Of a DNA stretch of 64,000 nucleotides, positions 13,367-26,468 are shown piece after piece. Every line of letters begins with the position of its first letter. Position 1 is the first letter of the stretch. The notes below the pieces were generated by a model, which saw nothing but the letters and a program-made list of their open reading frames with translations, was not told the origin of the DNA and did not search any database. The position numbers and the translations under genes are program-made. The stretch is from Ornithodoros turicata (lineage: Eukaryota; Arthropoda; Arachnida; Ixodida; Argasidae), in assembly GCF_037126465.1 (NCBI RefSeq), contig NC_088206.1, forward strand, positions 73,473,687 through 73,537,686. The letters run 5' to 3'.

Positions 13367-13679
13367 ACCGTACTGGGCCAACATGAGCGGAAACTATGTC
13401 GACGTCTTGAGGAAAAGCCGAGAGAGAACCTTGAGACCCTTAGTGTGATCTCGAAGCATCTCCAACTGGTGATGCTGGCCATGTCGATGACGATGCAGTT
13501 GAGCGGCCGTTTCGTCAATGGGGACAGACACATACACCCATTCTGAAGTATAAAATAATAATAATAAAAACTTCTCTGGACATGTTTCCTACGCTGCCGT
13601 GTTTGCGATACGTATTTGTGAATATATTCACTCTGTGTTTATCGACCTACAGTCGGTTGTGAGGTTCGAATAATGCCAC

Positions 13680-13790
13680 CCACTGCGCTATCCCAGGTTC
13701 TCCGAACAGTTTCCTCTGAAGTCGGCCCATTACGCATACTAACCCCTCTCCTTCCGGCACTCCATCTCTACACCGCTTACTGCAGTATTA
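13680..13790 (+). mobile_element. SINE fragment (3' body)
   Basis: Contains the diagnostic block CTGAAGTCGGCCCA and the tail words CATCTCTACACCGCTTA shared with the longer tRNA-derived SINEs of the window. The tRNA-like head is missing, so this is a 5'-truncated copy. Confidence 0.7.
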
Positions 13791-15129
13791 AACGAGCAAC
13801 TTTTTGCGATATAAGATGGATCGCAATGTTCTGAATACGTCTCAAGTCTCGAATAGAGTACCTTTGCTCAGGTACAAACATTGTAGTGCATGAAAATTTG
13901 CACTTCGTCACAAGATGCAAGACTCCCTTGTTGGCCAGATAAGTAAAATACGAGCTGGAATTCATTTGGAAACTATTTTCGCAAACATCGAATGTTATGC
14001 GCGTGTTCGTACACCTCTGACACAACGAAGGCTGGGATCGTCCCAGAGCATTTGGGAGCCCCAAGTACCCCAAAGGACACGCATATGGTAAAGTAAATGC
14101 TTTTTGCGACGAACACCGCCATTTTTTTGAAACTCCGAGTCAGTGAGAGTCTGAGGGAGGCACATATACTCGGAGCTTTTCGAAATACGGTGAATTTATT
14201 TTCGGATATTTAATGGCATTCTTCGATGGATTTCGGAAGCGCCAAACTTCATCCGTCAAAACGTCACAACCTCTGATACAAGCAAGAAAGGAAAACGACG
14301 TGTTTGCATCTCATTCACGGGGATTGAGGACCGTTTTGACGTACGACAAGGCGCAACCATGAATCTCGAATTGGTCTCTTTGGTTGCCTGACAGAACTGA
14401 AACCGGAACCGAATTACCAATAATTGGTCGCGAATTTAGTTAAAATATCTTACGCGGAAGTTTGAGCATCATAAACATAAACAAATGATAGCGTCTTTTT
14501 AGTTTGGCTCTCGCTCTCGGATACAGCTGCAGTAATTAGCAGCCATGCCTGTGAGGCCCATACAGGTAACGAGACACCGAGCAATATTTTGTACGGCACC
14601 TCCACCTTTCTTGGCGTGCTTATTGTTTATATACGCGATCTTTCTTCTTGTTGTCAGTCGATATTCTTTTTATCCCTTCTTTCCTTCGTTTGTGCAACGC
14701 GATCCGATGCGGAGTTCGAACTTTGCGCCTGTTTCTGCCCGTGTGCCGTGGTATACGGAGTTGTTCAGTAATCGGACACCGCGCAGTTGCCTCCTGCGCG
14801 CCTTCTCCAGATAAGGAAGATGCCGTGGTATGACGTCTGGCAACCGCGAAGGACCCGAGGAGGCGCCCTCTTTATGGCAAACCATCGGTAGCTGCCACTG
14901 TACCATCGGGGTTTTCTTGCGGACGATCACAACGCGTAGGTGAAAGGGGGATGCATACATGTTTGGCGCCGAACTACTGTACGGAAAGGAACTTTTGCCT
15001 CGTGACGCGTGATGTTAGTCATTTCCAATTTGTCCCGATGTTAACTTCAGATTAGCTGCTCAAAGACTTCGGCATGTCAATACATATGCTACGCGCTCAC
15101 TTGACGCGTATTATACGTGTCACTTCATG
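13791..15129. other. Intergenic DNA, possible decayed element ORF
   Basis: A 98-codon minus-strand frame (13777-14073) with a C-x2-C pair and a run of hydrophobic and Lys/Arg residues is the only frame with a protein-like look. I cannot assign it; a worn transposase or reverse-transcriptase piece is possible. The remainder to 15129 shows no gene or recognised repeat. Confidence 0.3.
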
Positions 15130-18100
15130 TTTCTCAACGTTTTCCTACGTATGATACTTCGAGTCTTGCTACACTTTCGCATAATATTTGAAGTCACAGC
15201 GCGTTTCCTAATTCCTGCTTTATGTTTAGCTACATTCTTCATTCAGCACTTCACACTTTGGTATAATTCTCTGTTGAAGTCATAATCTTTTGCTATACCT
15301 TTCCACCAATATTTTATACTTTGGTGATACTTCTCTTTTGACCGCCTTGTCCTTTCCTTCTCCTTTTCATTATATACTTTAGACTTTGGTGTAGTTCTTG
15401 TTGAACGTCCTGTCCTTTTCTATACATTTCCATCTAATACTTTATACCTTAGTGATACTTCTCTTTTGAACGCCTTGTCCTTTGCTTTTCTGTTCCATTC
15501 GATACTTCAGACTTTGATGCAGTTCTCTGTTGAACGCTTTGTCCATTGCTATACATTTCTATCCAATACTTTATACTTTGGCGATACTTCTCTTTTGAGC
15601 GCCTTGTCCTTTGCTTTTCCTTTTTATTCGATACCTTAGACTTTGGTGTACTTCTCTTTTGAGCGCCTTGTCCTTTGTTTTTCCTTTTTATTCGACACCT
15701 TAGACTTTGGTGTACTTCTCTTTTGAACGCCTTGTCCTTTGCTTTTCCTTTTTATTCGATACCTTAGACTTTGGTGTACTTCTCTTTTGAGCGCCTTGTC
15801 CTTTGCTTTTCCTTTTTATTCGACACCTTAGACTTTGGTGTACTTCTCTTTTGAGCGCCTTGTCCTTTGTTTTTCCTTTTTATTCGATACCTTAGACTTT
15901 GGTGTACTTCTCTTTTGAGCGCCTTGTCCTTTGCTTTTCCTTTTTATTCGATACCTTAGACTTTGGTGTACTTCTCTTTTGAGCGCCTTGTCCTTTGCTT
16001 TTCCTTTTTATTCGATACCTTAGACTTTGGTGTACTTCTCTTTTGAGCGCCTTGTCCTTTGCTTTTCCTTTTTATTCGATACCTTAGACTTTGGTGTACT
16101 TCTCTTTTGAGCGCCTTGTCCTTTGCTTTTCCTTTTTATTCGACACCTTAGACTTTGGTGTACTTCTCTTTTGAGCGCCTTGTCCTTTGCTTTTCCTTTT
16201 TATTCGAGACCTTAGACTTTGGTGTACTTCTCTTTTGAGCGCCTTGTCCTTTGCTTTTCCTTTTTATTCGATACCTTAGACTTTGGTGTACTTCTCTTTT
16301 GAGCGCCTTGTCCTTTGCTTTTCCTTTTTATTCGATACCTTAGACTTTGGTGTACTTCTCTTTTGAGCGCCTTGTCCTTTGTTTTTCCTTTTTATTCGAC
16401 ACCTTAGACTTTGGTGTACTTCTCTTTTGAGCGCCTTGTCCTTTGCTTTTCCTTTTTATTCGATACCTTAGACTTTGGTGTACTTCTCTTTTGAGCGCCT
16501 TGTCCTTTGCTTTTCCTTTTTATTCGACACTTTAGACTTTGGTGTACTTCTCTTTTGAGCGCCTTGTCCTTTGCTTTCCCTTTTTATTCGATACCTTAGA
16601 CTTTGGTGTACTTCTCTTTTGAGCGCCTTGTCCTTTGCTTTTCCTTTTTATTCGATACCTTAGACTTTGGTGTACTTCTCTTTTGAGCGCCTTGTCCTTT
16701 GCTTTTCCTTTTTATTCGATACCTTAGACTTTGGTGTACTTCTCTTTTGAGCGCCTTGTCCTTTGCTTTTCCTTTTTATTCGATACCTTAGACTTTGGTG
16801 TACTTCTCTTTTGAGCGCCTTGTCCTTTGCTTTTCCTTTTTATTCGACACTTTAGACTTTGGTGTACTTCTCTTTTGAGCGCCTTGTCCTTTGCTTTTCC
16901 TTTTTATTCGATACCTTAGACTTTGGTGTACTTCTCTTTTGAGCGCCTTGTCCTTTGCTTTTCCTTTTTATTCATACCTTAGACTTTGGTGTACTTCTCT
17001 TTTGAGCGCCTTGTCCTTTGCTTTTCCTTTTTATTCGATACCTTAGACTTTGGTGTACTTCTCTTTTGAGCGCCTTGTCCTTTGCTTTTCCTTTTTATTC
17101 GATACCTTAGACTTTGGTGTACTTCTCTTTTGAGCGCCTTGTCCTTTGCTTTTCCTTTTTATTCGACACCTTAGACTTTGGTGTACTTCTCTTTTGAGCG
17201 CCTTGTCCTTTGCTTTTCCTTTTTATTCGAGACCTTAGACTTTGGTGTACTTCTCTTTTGAGCGCCTTGTCCTTTGCTTTTCCTTTTCATTCGATACCTT
17301 AGACTTTGGTGTACTTCTCTTTTGAGCGCCTTGTCCTTTGCTTTTCCTTTTTATTCGATACCTTAGACTTTGGTGTACTTCTCTTTTGAGCGCCTTGTCC
17401 TTTGCTTTTCCTTTTTATTCGATACCTTAGACTTTGGTGTACTTCTCTTTTGAGCGCCTTGTCCTTTGCTTTTCCTTTTTATTCGACACTTTAGACTTTG
17501 GTGTACTTCTCTTTTGAGCGCCTTGTCCTTTGCTTTCCCTTTTTATTCGATACCTTAGACTTTGGTGTACTTCTCTTTTGAGCGCCTTGTCCTTTGCTTT
17601 TCCTTTTTATTCGATACCTTAGACTTTGGTGTACTTCTCTTTTGAGCGCCTTGTCCTTTGCTTTTCCTTTTTATTCGATACCTTAGACTTTGGTGTACTT
17701 CTCTTTTGAGCGCCTTGTCCTTTGCTTTTCCTTTTTATTCGATACCTTAGACTTTGGTGTACTTCTCTTTTGAGCGCCTTGTCCTTTGCTTTTCCTTTTT
17801 ATTCGACACTTTAGACTTTGGTGTACTTCTCTTTTGAGCGCCTTGTCCTTTGCTTTTCCTTTTTATTCGATACCTTAGACTTTGGTGTACTTCTCTTTTG
17901 AGCGCCTTGTCCTTTGCTTTTCCTTTTTATTCGATACCTTAGACTTTGGTGTACTTCTCTTTTGAGCGCCTTGTCCTTTGTTTTTCCTTTTTATTCGATA
18001 CCTTAGACTTTGGTGTACTTCTCTTTTGAGCGCCTTGTCCTTTGTTTTTCCTTTTTATTCGATACCTTAGACTTTGGTGTACTTCTCTTTTGAGCGCCTT

Positions 18101-21085
18101 GTCCTTTGCTTTTCCTTTTTATTCGATACCTTAGACTTTGGTGTACTTCTCTTTTGAGCGCCTTGTCCTTTGCTTTTCCTTTTTATTCGATACCTTAGAC
18201 TTTGGTGTACTTCTCTTTTCAGCGCCTTGTCCTTTGCTTTTCCTTTTTATTCGATACCTTAGACTTTGGTGTACTTCTCTTTTCAGCGCCTTGTCCTTTG
18301 CTTTTCCTTTTTATTCGATACCTTAGACTTTGGTGTACTTCTCTTTTCAGCGCCTTGTCCTTTGCTTTTCCTTTTTATTCGATACCTTAGACTTTGGTGT
18401 ACTTCTCTTTTGAGCGCCTTGTCCTTTGTTTTTCCTTTTTATTCGATACCTTAGACTTTGGTGTACTTCTCTTTTGAGCGCCTTGTCCTTTGTTTTTCCT
18501 TTTTATTCGACACCTTAGACTTTGGTGTACTTCTCTTTTGAGCGCCTTGTCCTTTGCTTTTCCTTTTTATTCGATACCTTAGACTTTGGTGTACTTCTCT
18601 TTTGAGCGCCTTGTCCTTTGCTTTTCCTTTTTATTCGACACCTTAGACTTTGGTGTACTTCTCTTTTGAGCGCCTTGTCCTTTGCTTTTCCTTTTTATTC
18701 GATACCTTAGACTTTGGTGTACTTCTCTTTTGAGCGCCTTGTCCTTTGCTTTTCCTTTTTATTCGATACCTTAGACTTTGGTGTACTTCTCTTTTGAGCG
18801 CCTTGTCCTTTGCTTTTCCTTTTTATTCGACACCTTAGACTTTGGTGTACTTCTCTTTTGAGCTCCTTGTCCTTTGCTTTTCCTTTTTATTCGATACCTT
18901 AGACTTTGGTGTACTTCTCTTTTGAGCTCCTTGTCCTTTGTTTTTCCTTTTTATACGACACCTTAGACTTTGGTGTACTTCTCTTTTGAACGCCTTGTCC
19001 TTTGCTTTTCCTTTTTATTCGATACCTTAGACTTTGGTGTACTTCTCTTTTGAGCGCCTTGTCCTTTGTTTTTCCTTTTTATTCGACACCTTAGACTTTG
19101 GTGTACTTCTCTTTTGAACGCCTTGTCCTTTGCTTTTCCTTTTTATTCGATACCTTAGACTTTGGTGTACTGCTCTTTTGAACGCCTTGTCCTTTGCTTT
19201 TCCTTTCCATACGATACTTTATACTTTGGTCATACTCGTCTTTTGAACGCCTTGTCCTTTGTTTTTCATTTTCATTCGATATTTTAGACTTTGGTGTCGT
19301 TCTCTATTGAACGCCTTGTCCTTTGCTATACATTTCCATCCAATACTTTATACTTTGGTGTACTTCTCGTTTGAACGCCTTGTCCTTTTCCTTTTTTTCG
19401 ATACTTTAGACTGATGTAGTTCTCTGTTGAACGCTTTGTCCTTTGCTATACATTTCTATCCAATACTTTAGACTTTGGCGATACTTCTCTTTTGCACGCC
19501 TTCTCCTTTGCTTTTCCTTTCTTTAGACTTTGGTGATACTTCTCTTTTGAGCGCCTTGTCCTTTGCTTTTCCTGTTTGTTCGATACCTTAGACTTTGGTG
19601 TACTTCTCTTTTGAACGCCTTGTCCTCTGCTTTTCCTTTTTATTCGATACCTTAGACTTTGGTGTACTTCTCTTTTGACGCCTTGTCCTTTGCGGTACCT
19701 TTCCATCCGATACTTTGTACTTTGGTGTACTTCTCTTTTGAACGCCTTGTCCTTTGCTTTTCCTTTTCATTCGATGCTTTAGACTTTGATGTAGTTCTCT
19801 ATTGAACGCCTTGTCCTTTGCTGTACCTTCCCATCCGATACTTTATACTTTGGTCATACTACTCTTTTGAACGCCTTGTCCTTTGCTTTCATTTTTATTC
19901 GATACTTTAGACTTTGGTGTAGTTCTCTATTGAACGCCTTGCCCTTTTCTATACATTTCCATCCAATACTTTATACTTTGGCTATACTTCTCTTTTGCAC
20001 GCCTTCTCCTTTGCTTTTCCTTTCTTTAGACTTTGGTGATACTTCTCTTTTGAGCGCCTTGTCCTTTGCTTTTCCTTTTTATTCGATACCTTAGACTTAG
20101 GTGTACTTCTCTTTTGACGCCTTGTCCTTTGCGGTACCTTTCCATCCGATACTTTGTACTTTGGTGTACTTCCTTTTGAACGCCTTGTCCTTGGCTTTTC
20201 CTTTTCATTCGATACTTTAGACTTTGGTGTAGTTCTCTATTGAACGCTTTGTCCTTTGCTATACATTTCTATCCAATACTTTAGACTTTGGCGATACTTC
20301 TCTTTTGCACGCCTTCTTCTTTGCTTTTCCTTTCTTTAGACTTTGGTGTACTTCTCTTTTGCACGCCTTGTCCTTTGCTGTACATTTTCATCCAATACTT
20401 TAGACTTTGGTGTAGTTCTCTATTGAACGCTTTGTCCTTTGCTATACATTTCTATCCAATACTTTATACTTTGGTGATACTTCTCTATTGAATGCCTTGT
20501 CCTTTGCTGTACCTTTCCATCCAATACTTTGTACTTTGGTGTACTTCTCTTTTGAACGCCTTGTCCTTTGCTTTTCCTTTTCATTCAATACTTTAGACTT
20601 TGGTGTAGTTCTCTATTGAACGTCTTGCCCTTTGCTGTACATTTCCACGGAATACTTTACACTTTAGTGATAGTTCTCTTTTCAACGCCTTGTCCTTTGC
20701 TTTTCCTTTCCTTTGTAATCGATACTTTAGATTTTGATGTAGTTCTCTATTGAACGCTTTGTCCTTTGCTATACATTTCTATCCAATACTTTATACTTTG
20801 GTGATACTTCTCTTTGAGCGCGTTGTCCTTTGCTTTTCCTTTTTGTTCGATACCTTAGACTTTGGTGTACTTCTCTTAAGAACGCATTGTCCTTTGCTTT
20901 TCCTTTCCATTCGATACTTTAGGCTTTGGTGTAGTTCTCTATTGAATGCCTTGTCCTTTGCTGTACCTTTCCATCCGATACTTTGTACTTTGGTGTACTT
21001 CTTTTTTGAACGCCTTGTCCTTTGCTTTTCCTTTTCATTCGATACTTTAGACTTTGGTGTAGTTCTCTATTGAACGCCTCTATTC
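15130..21085. repeat. 64-bp tandem repeat (satellite) array
   Basis: A 64-bp unit, with landmarks TTTATTCGATACCTTAGAC and CTTTTGAGCGCCTTGTCC, repeats roughly 90 times. Between about 15590 and 19200 the units are nearly identical, differing at a few diagnostic bases (GATACC, GACACC, GACACT, GAGACC). Towards both ends they decay into alternating A units (GCTTTTCCTTTTCATTCGAT) and B units (GCTATACATTTCCATCCAAT). The strand shown is pyrimidine-rich. Because 64 is not a multiple of three, no long frame can form; the 60-107 codon frames inside are by-products. The array could be partly collapsed or expanded in assembly. Confidence 0.97.
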
Positions 21086-23805
21086 TTGGTTGGTGTAATT
21101 CGATACTGAACGTAACGGCTAACAAGTTTGCTCCGAATTAACACCTATCTGTTCTCTGCAGCGTACCACCATGTCCGGTACTCGACCCACTACAATGTTT
21201 GTAAATGATTTACCGCATTGTGTACGTTCTAAACGTCCGGTTATTTGCCGATGATTTTGTCAAATACGGAGAAGTTACAAATGACTAAGATATTAGTACT
21301 CTTCAGTATTCGACCTAAAAGCCCGCTTGGTGGAGTTCCTGACGCATGGAACTTAATGTCAACCGCGTAAATAGCAACCCACACCAACTAGTATCATCCC
21401 ATTAGTATTTAGCGGTATACATATCATAGAACTTGTTGTGGCAAACAAATTGCAAAAACGGGGCTAAGTAAATGTCGTAACGTATATAGTTTCTACTGGT
21501 ACGAAACTACGCATACAAGCGAGACTACATGCCGGCAGCTGTATTTTAATTTTCACGATTTAGCAACAAGAGAACTGAACGAAATGACACATCACGCCCT
21601 CCAACGTATACTGTAAGCACCCAAAAACTTTTATATTCGGTTTTGTTTAATGTAGGTTATATTATTGAAACATATTTCTCTTTTTTTATGCCACGTCATG
21701 TCAATATTTTGTGAAATTAAATCACACGATGTCACACGTAAAAGGAAACTGGATGTTTAAGATGTTACATGACATCCCATCGCCTATATTGATGTTTCAT
21801 CTTTTATTATTCGCGGCGCACGCTACAATTTGTTCGCATTTACGTTTGCATTTTCGGGAGTGCTCGTATTAGCGCATTGTCTCGCACGTTTCGTCAGTGA
21901 AGACCTTTGTTTCATACTTTGCTACAAACAGAAGTTTTAAAGCGCTCCGACATAAATATTGGTCTTGTAATTGTTCGCGTCAACTTGTTTTCGAAGTGTA
22001 TGGATGTCGGAACAGTGCTTGTTCTGACCACTCCCTGCACATCCAGGAAAAGGTTGGAAACAATAAAGAAAACGGCAGCCACACGGGGTATCCACCACAA
22101 CCACTCTGTTTCTTCTTTCTCTTTCTTATTTTCAATCTCCATTTGCTTTCTTTTTCTTTTCTTTTTTTTAGAATCCACCTCACACCCGATTGGCCAGCCT
22201 GCTTCCACGTGACAAAAAATAAATACGCGGATTGCCAGCGCAGCCTATTGGCGGAAATATTAGTTTTCATTCTCTTTCTGTCCAGGGTCGAGGAAGGAAA
22301 AGCGCTCGCGAAAAACAGGAAAAGAAAAATGTTAGCGCGAAACTTCTCGGCCGCTCGAAACGAGGACACTGGACGCTGATTGGTTGATAAGGATATGTGA
22401 CGTCAGGTCGAGCGTCTGGTTTCCATGGCGACATGACTTCACTCGCCGTTCTCTCACAAGCAGACGTCGTCGCGTAGCAGACGACGTGTTTGCTTCGAAG
22501 GGCACTGCACTTCCAGCAGAGCCTTTCGTAATTATCACGCTTTATAAAAGACACTGGTCCAAGCACGCGTTTATTTGCACAACATCTAGGAATGCTGACC
22601 GTGCTGCGGGAAATGGTGACCTTTCGGACATCTCGCCGAAAAACAACTTGGTTCTGATCAGCCGCGGTGCTTATAAACGCAGCCGCAATGTAGTGCGAGC
22701 CGAACTACGTTGTGGGAGTAAAACGTGCTGCGTATTTTCTCGGTTCTCGAACACTTGCGGTTTTTAGTTCCAATAAAGCTGCAAGTTCTTCAGCGTGGGC
22801 GACGTTTAATACAAAGCAGGGACAAAAAGCACATGTCGCATGTCGTTGTTCTGTTGTACTTTCTGTTGGCAAACGGGTTTGTTGGCAAATGCAGTGCGCC
22901 TCGTAACATGATCGTAGAAGGGGCATGAAGGGCCAAGTCTAGCGTGGAAAGCCATTATTTATATATCTGTTTATATATGCCGATTTATATATAATTACGT
23001 AAACATTTTTCGATGAATACGAAAAACTAGAAAAGTGCTCATGAAAATATAGGGATATTTGTGATATGAAGCACTGATGCGTGAATCCACACTGAGAAGA
23101 ATTCTAGAATCTATTTCGGTACATAAGGTTCAGGGCATGTCTCGTCGTGTTCGTGTCTGTCTTCTGTGTAGTCTTCGTTCCTCAAACTCAAGAAATTGTT
23201 GCCTTCATCGAAATGCCCACTAACCCGCTTGCACACTCCTCATCTGTTCCTTCGTGTTTTGTATCTGTATGTTAGACATACAGAAATAAATGCTCATAGT
23301 TATGCACTTTTAACATATATGTATTGACATTTTCACGTTATAGTATAGTTTTGTATACAGATTTAACGGTTTCTTACGTTCGTTTCGAATCACTTGACCT
23401 TTGCATTCAATGCTGAGTTGATTCAACAACATAGATGCAACAACAAACAATTAAAATGGAACAACAAACAGAGGGTTTCAAGCGACAAATGAGCAGTTCT
23501 CCCGATTATCTTTTGTTAACACTATTATCCCTTTTTATTACCTTTCACAAGAAGGGAGTTTCTGCAGGACTGTTTTGTCATGAGGATAATCCAGCGAAGA
23601 GATGCACCGGAATCCACTCGTGAATTCAGTTCCATATTACCTTGTCTTTGTTTCGCTACAACAACACAATGAACAACAACAACAACTTTATTGTGTGTGT
23701 GTGTGTGTTACACAACACAATGGTATTAACAATGATGTACCTAAATAATGCGCGGAATTAATTAACAGATTTTATGTATTTAAATACAATTTTTGGAATC
23801 TCTGG
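21086..23805. other. Intergenic DNA right of the satellite
   Basis: No exon recognised. A GC-richer patch at 22.35-22.75 kb carries TGACGTCA (22398), a GCAGACGTC variant and an exact GCAGACGAC (22477). AT-rich runs lie near 22965-23000 and a (TG)n tract near 23693-23709. The longest frame, 160 codons at 21897-22379, is opposed by other frames and has no domain. Confidence 0.4.
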
Positions 23806-23977
23806 CAGGGCCGGTGTCTACGGGGGGGGGGGGGTGAAGGGGGGCAACTGCCCCTCTTTGCGACCACCACTTAAAAGAGCGCAAAAAAGACACCTTCCGG
23901 GGAGCAAGGATACGTGGGGGGGGGGGGCGAAAATTTTCCATTTGTCCCCCCGGAGGCGGAAATAGACGCCGGTACTG
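23806..23977. mobile_element. hAT-like miniature element
   Basis: The ends are imperfect inverted repeats: CAGGGCCGGTGTCTA on the left and TAGACGCCGGTACTG on the right. The flanking 8-mers ATCTCTGG (23798-23805) and ATCTCTCG (23978-23985) match at 7 of 8, the target duplication size of hAT elements. The interior is G-rich and non-coding. Confidence 0.7.
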
Positions 23978-23985
23978 ATCTCTCG

Positions 23986-24660
23986 GGTCTGTCTGGGAAA
24001 AGTAAGAAAGGTTATTTCTCGGAATGAAGATCATGGAGTTTAATATATGTCTACATCAAATTTTATAAAAATGCAGTTTTACTGCTGACGTCGATAATGG
24101 CGGTGGTGGTGATAATGGTATAGAAGCCGAGAAGAAGTGGTGTCCAATCAAGTGGTTGTGGCTTCACATCAAACGTCCCTCGAAATAAAGGTACTTGAAA
24201 CGCTGCTAAGAACGTGTATCGCCCCTAGATCGAACGGTGTCGGCGCGCTGCGGAGAATCGATCAACTACCGTATAGTGTGGATAGCTTCCTCGCGTCGTC
24301 CGCTTTTACCCGGTCATTTTCCGCGTTCACTGCGGTAGGTGGAGCATTGGGGAACCGAACAGTATCGTACCATCGCGGCACAAGTGATCTTCCGATGAAT
24401 ATACGCAAGAATTACGGAAAAGAACCATAAACTCCGAACAGCGGCCGGCGTGTTATCCACACTAGATAGAAAGGTGACGATGTCGCCCCCTATAGGTCGA
24501 TCTCGGGGCGGATACTGTGCATTACATCATGTAGCGTCGGCGATTTTGAAATTTATGGATCACTCGGAAATATAAGCTGCTCGCGGCAATTGATCGAAGA
24601 GCACAGATTTGTAACGATCTACAGAGCGTCGCTCTACGCTATCAGAACACAACTTCACTG
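23986..24660. other. Intergenic DNA, nothing recognised
   Basis: Unique-looking sequence with a 97-codon frame (24137-24430) of no recognisable content. Confidence 0.4.
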
Positions 24661-24756
24661 CATAGCACGCTCTTTGCCCGCCGCCATCCCGAATGACATC
24701 GTTCTGGCCCCTGATTGGCTAAAAACGGGAGGCGTTCGACTTTTTGTGACAGTTAC

Positions 24757-24985
24757 TCGACGTGCTGACCATGTCACGCCGAGACTGGGAGGTACCCGGG
24801 TTCGAATCCCGGTGCCGGCTGTGCTGTCTGGACGTTTTCCTGGGTTTTCCTCAGACGCTTTCAGACATATGTCGGCAAAGTTCCCTTAGAAGTCGGCCCA
24901 GGACGCACATTCCCCCGGGGCGTCAGTCGTGACGTTGCCCACCTCTGTGAAGCCGATAACGGCGAGCCCTTTCACAATCACCACC
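24757..24985 (+). mobile_element. Full-length tRNA-derived SINE with target duplication
   Basis: The head carries a pol III B box (GGTTCGAATCCC) about 50 bp in. The body follows with GTGCTGTCTGGACGTTTTCC, TCAGACATATGTCGGC, AGAAGTCGGCCCAGGACGC, and a (CAC)n-type tail. It is bounded by a perfect 13-bp duplication TTGTGACAGTTAC at 24744-24756 and 24986-24998. The opposite arm of the host element preserves the empty site. The body resembles the Ruka-type SINEs of ixodid ticks. It would need LINE machinery in trans to move. Confidence 0.9.
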
Positions 24986-25099
24986 TTGTGACAGTTACGC
25001 AGTTACGTTAATTGCCGTAAAAAGATGTACGCTTTCCACAAATCAGGAGTGATAACGGTATCATACTGCGCAGTGGTTGGCCTTCACCGTGCTAGCTAG

Positions 25100-25235
25100 T
25101 TGTTTTCTCTGGATTTTCCTCAGGGGCACAGTTCCCGTGAAGTCGGCCCACGACGTACGACCTCCCCCTGCGAGAGTCGTGACGTTGCCCGCCTGAGCGT
25201 GGCCTACTACGGTTCCTTCACCACCACTACCACGT
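25100..25235 (+). mobile_element. SINE fragment without head
   Basis: Starts within the body (TCTGGATTTTCCTCAG) and runs through GTGAAGTCGGCCCACGACG to the tail TTCACCACCACTACCAC. The tRNA-like head is absent. It is the same family as the copy at 24757. Confidence 0.8.
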
Positions 25236-25285
25236 TCTCAAGTATACATGGCGGCAACACGCGAATGGATTGTTTCGAATACTGC

Positions 25286-25500
25286 ACACTCTTAAAACAA
25301 AGGGTGTACTTTAACTCCTTTTCCTCGCCACATATGTCACTCCCTTTTGGAGAGTACAGTTACTCTTTAAAAAGGAGTCTCCTGGCTCCCTTGAGGGCAG
25401 GGAGTGAGGAGACCCGTTAACTCCCTACATGTACACTCCAAAGGGAGTGATATATGTGGCGAGGAAAAGGAGTAAAAGTACACCCTTTTTTTAAGAGTGT
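25286..25500. mobile_element. Inverted-repeat element, ACACTCTTAA ends
   Basis: Left end ACACTCTTAAAA is mirrored by TTAAGAGTGT at the right. The arms are about 66 bp long and share TCCTTTTCCTCGCCACAT and CACTCCCTTT blocks. It is non-coding. A larger element with similar termini lies at 46341-46854. Confidence 0.85.
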
Positions 25501-26129
25501 GGATTGTAATGTCGCCAATGCTGCGTCTAGGACTGGACATAAATGTCCTCGTTTGTTCATTAACTTCCATCGTGATTTTCCCTTTCCACATTTAAGAACT
25601 TTTCTCGGGTTTATACGATAAAAATTAACGCTTATTTTTCGGCTCTCTTTCTTCATTCTAAGTTTTGTGCGATGCTTCTGACGAAAAAAAGAAAGAAAGA
25701 AAAAAGACAAGTAAAGAAACGCTGAGGGTTCTGCGCATCTTTGCTCCGAAGACATTATTATTCCCGAACTAGTATATAGTTTTGTGTACCGAGAAATAAC
25801 TCTCTGGTGAATACTTTACTGCATAGTATATATTCTAACGGTACTTTCTCCGTTGTCTCAAATAGGGCGTCGGCGGGAAGGGAAGCGATGCGTGGCAGAA
25901 CCGGTTGGTCGGTCATATACTGGCGGACGTCTCTCAGTCCCAGATGGTGCGCCACCGATGGAACGCCACCGAGTAATAAGAATCACGAGTGAGCTCGGAT
26001 ATGAGACTCGCAGTATCCGCAAACGCCGCACGGTATCCGCACCACGGTGAAGGTGACACAGAATGGTACCGTTATCACTCCTGATTTATGCAAAGCGCGG
26101 GGCGTGCGCTTTACGTTATATATATATTA

Positions 26130-26468
26130 TAGTAGGGAAAAAATAGCTCTTTGGCTGCACGTATACCATATGTTTAAGTCAGACGTCGCCATGCCAGTAC
26201 TGGACAGCTGTTTCGGCCTTCTTGGGCCTCATCGGCAGTACGCAGGCAGGCAACGTTTGAGCGGATGGCGTCAGAAGGTCACGTAACACGTGATTCCTCC
26301 CGTCCGGGTGAGCTAACTCACCACTGAAAGTTCAGTGCAAAGCCAGTGAAGTATAGCTCAAACGTTGCCTGCCTGCGTACTGCTGATGAGGCCCAAGAAG
26401 GCTGAAACAGCTGTCCAGTACTGGCATGGCGACGTTTGACTTACAAACATATTATATATATATATATA
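26130..26468. mobile_element. Inverted-repeat element nested in foldback arm
   Basis: Arms 26171-26262 and 26356-26449 are about 92 bp each with only a few mismatches, around a 93-bp centre. (TA)n tracts flank both sides, so the exact borders cannot be set. It interrupts the right arm of the larger foldback element between GCAGTTA and AACGTAAAG. Confidence 0.85.

Noticed and set aside
18138..18454. Three overlapping identical 62-codon frames in the satellite
   Set aside because: They arise because a few units have TTTTCAGCG instead of TTTTGAGCG, which removes a stop in one phase. No gene.
15130..21085. Regular repeat spacing that could suggest a CRISPR-like array
   Set aside because: The whole 64-bp unit repeats, so there are no variable spacers, and the context is animal nuclear DNA. 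It is a satellite.
24757..24830. tRNA gene suggested by GGTTCGAATCCC
   Set aside because: The B box is followed by a SINE body and lies within target duplications. It is a tRNA-derived SINE head, as are the similar words at 34.86, 37.74 and 41.6 kb.
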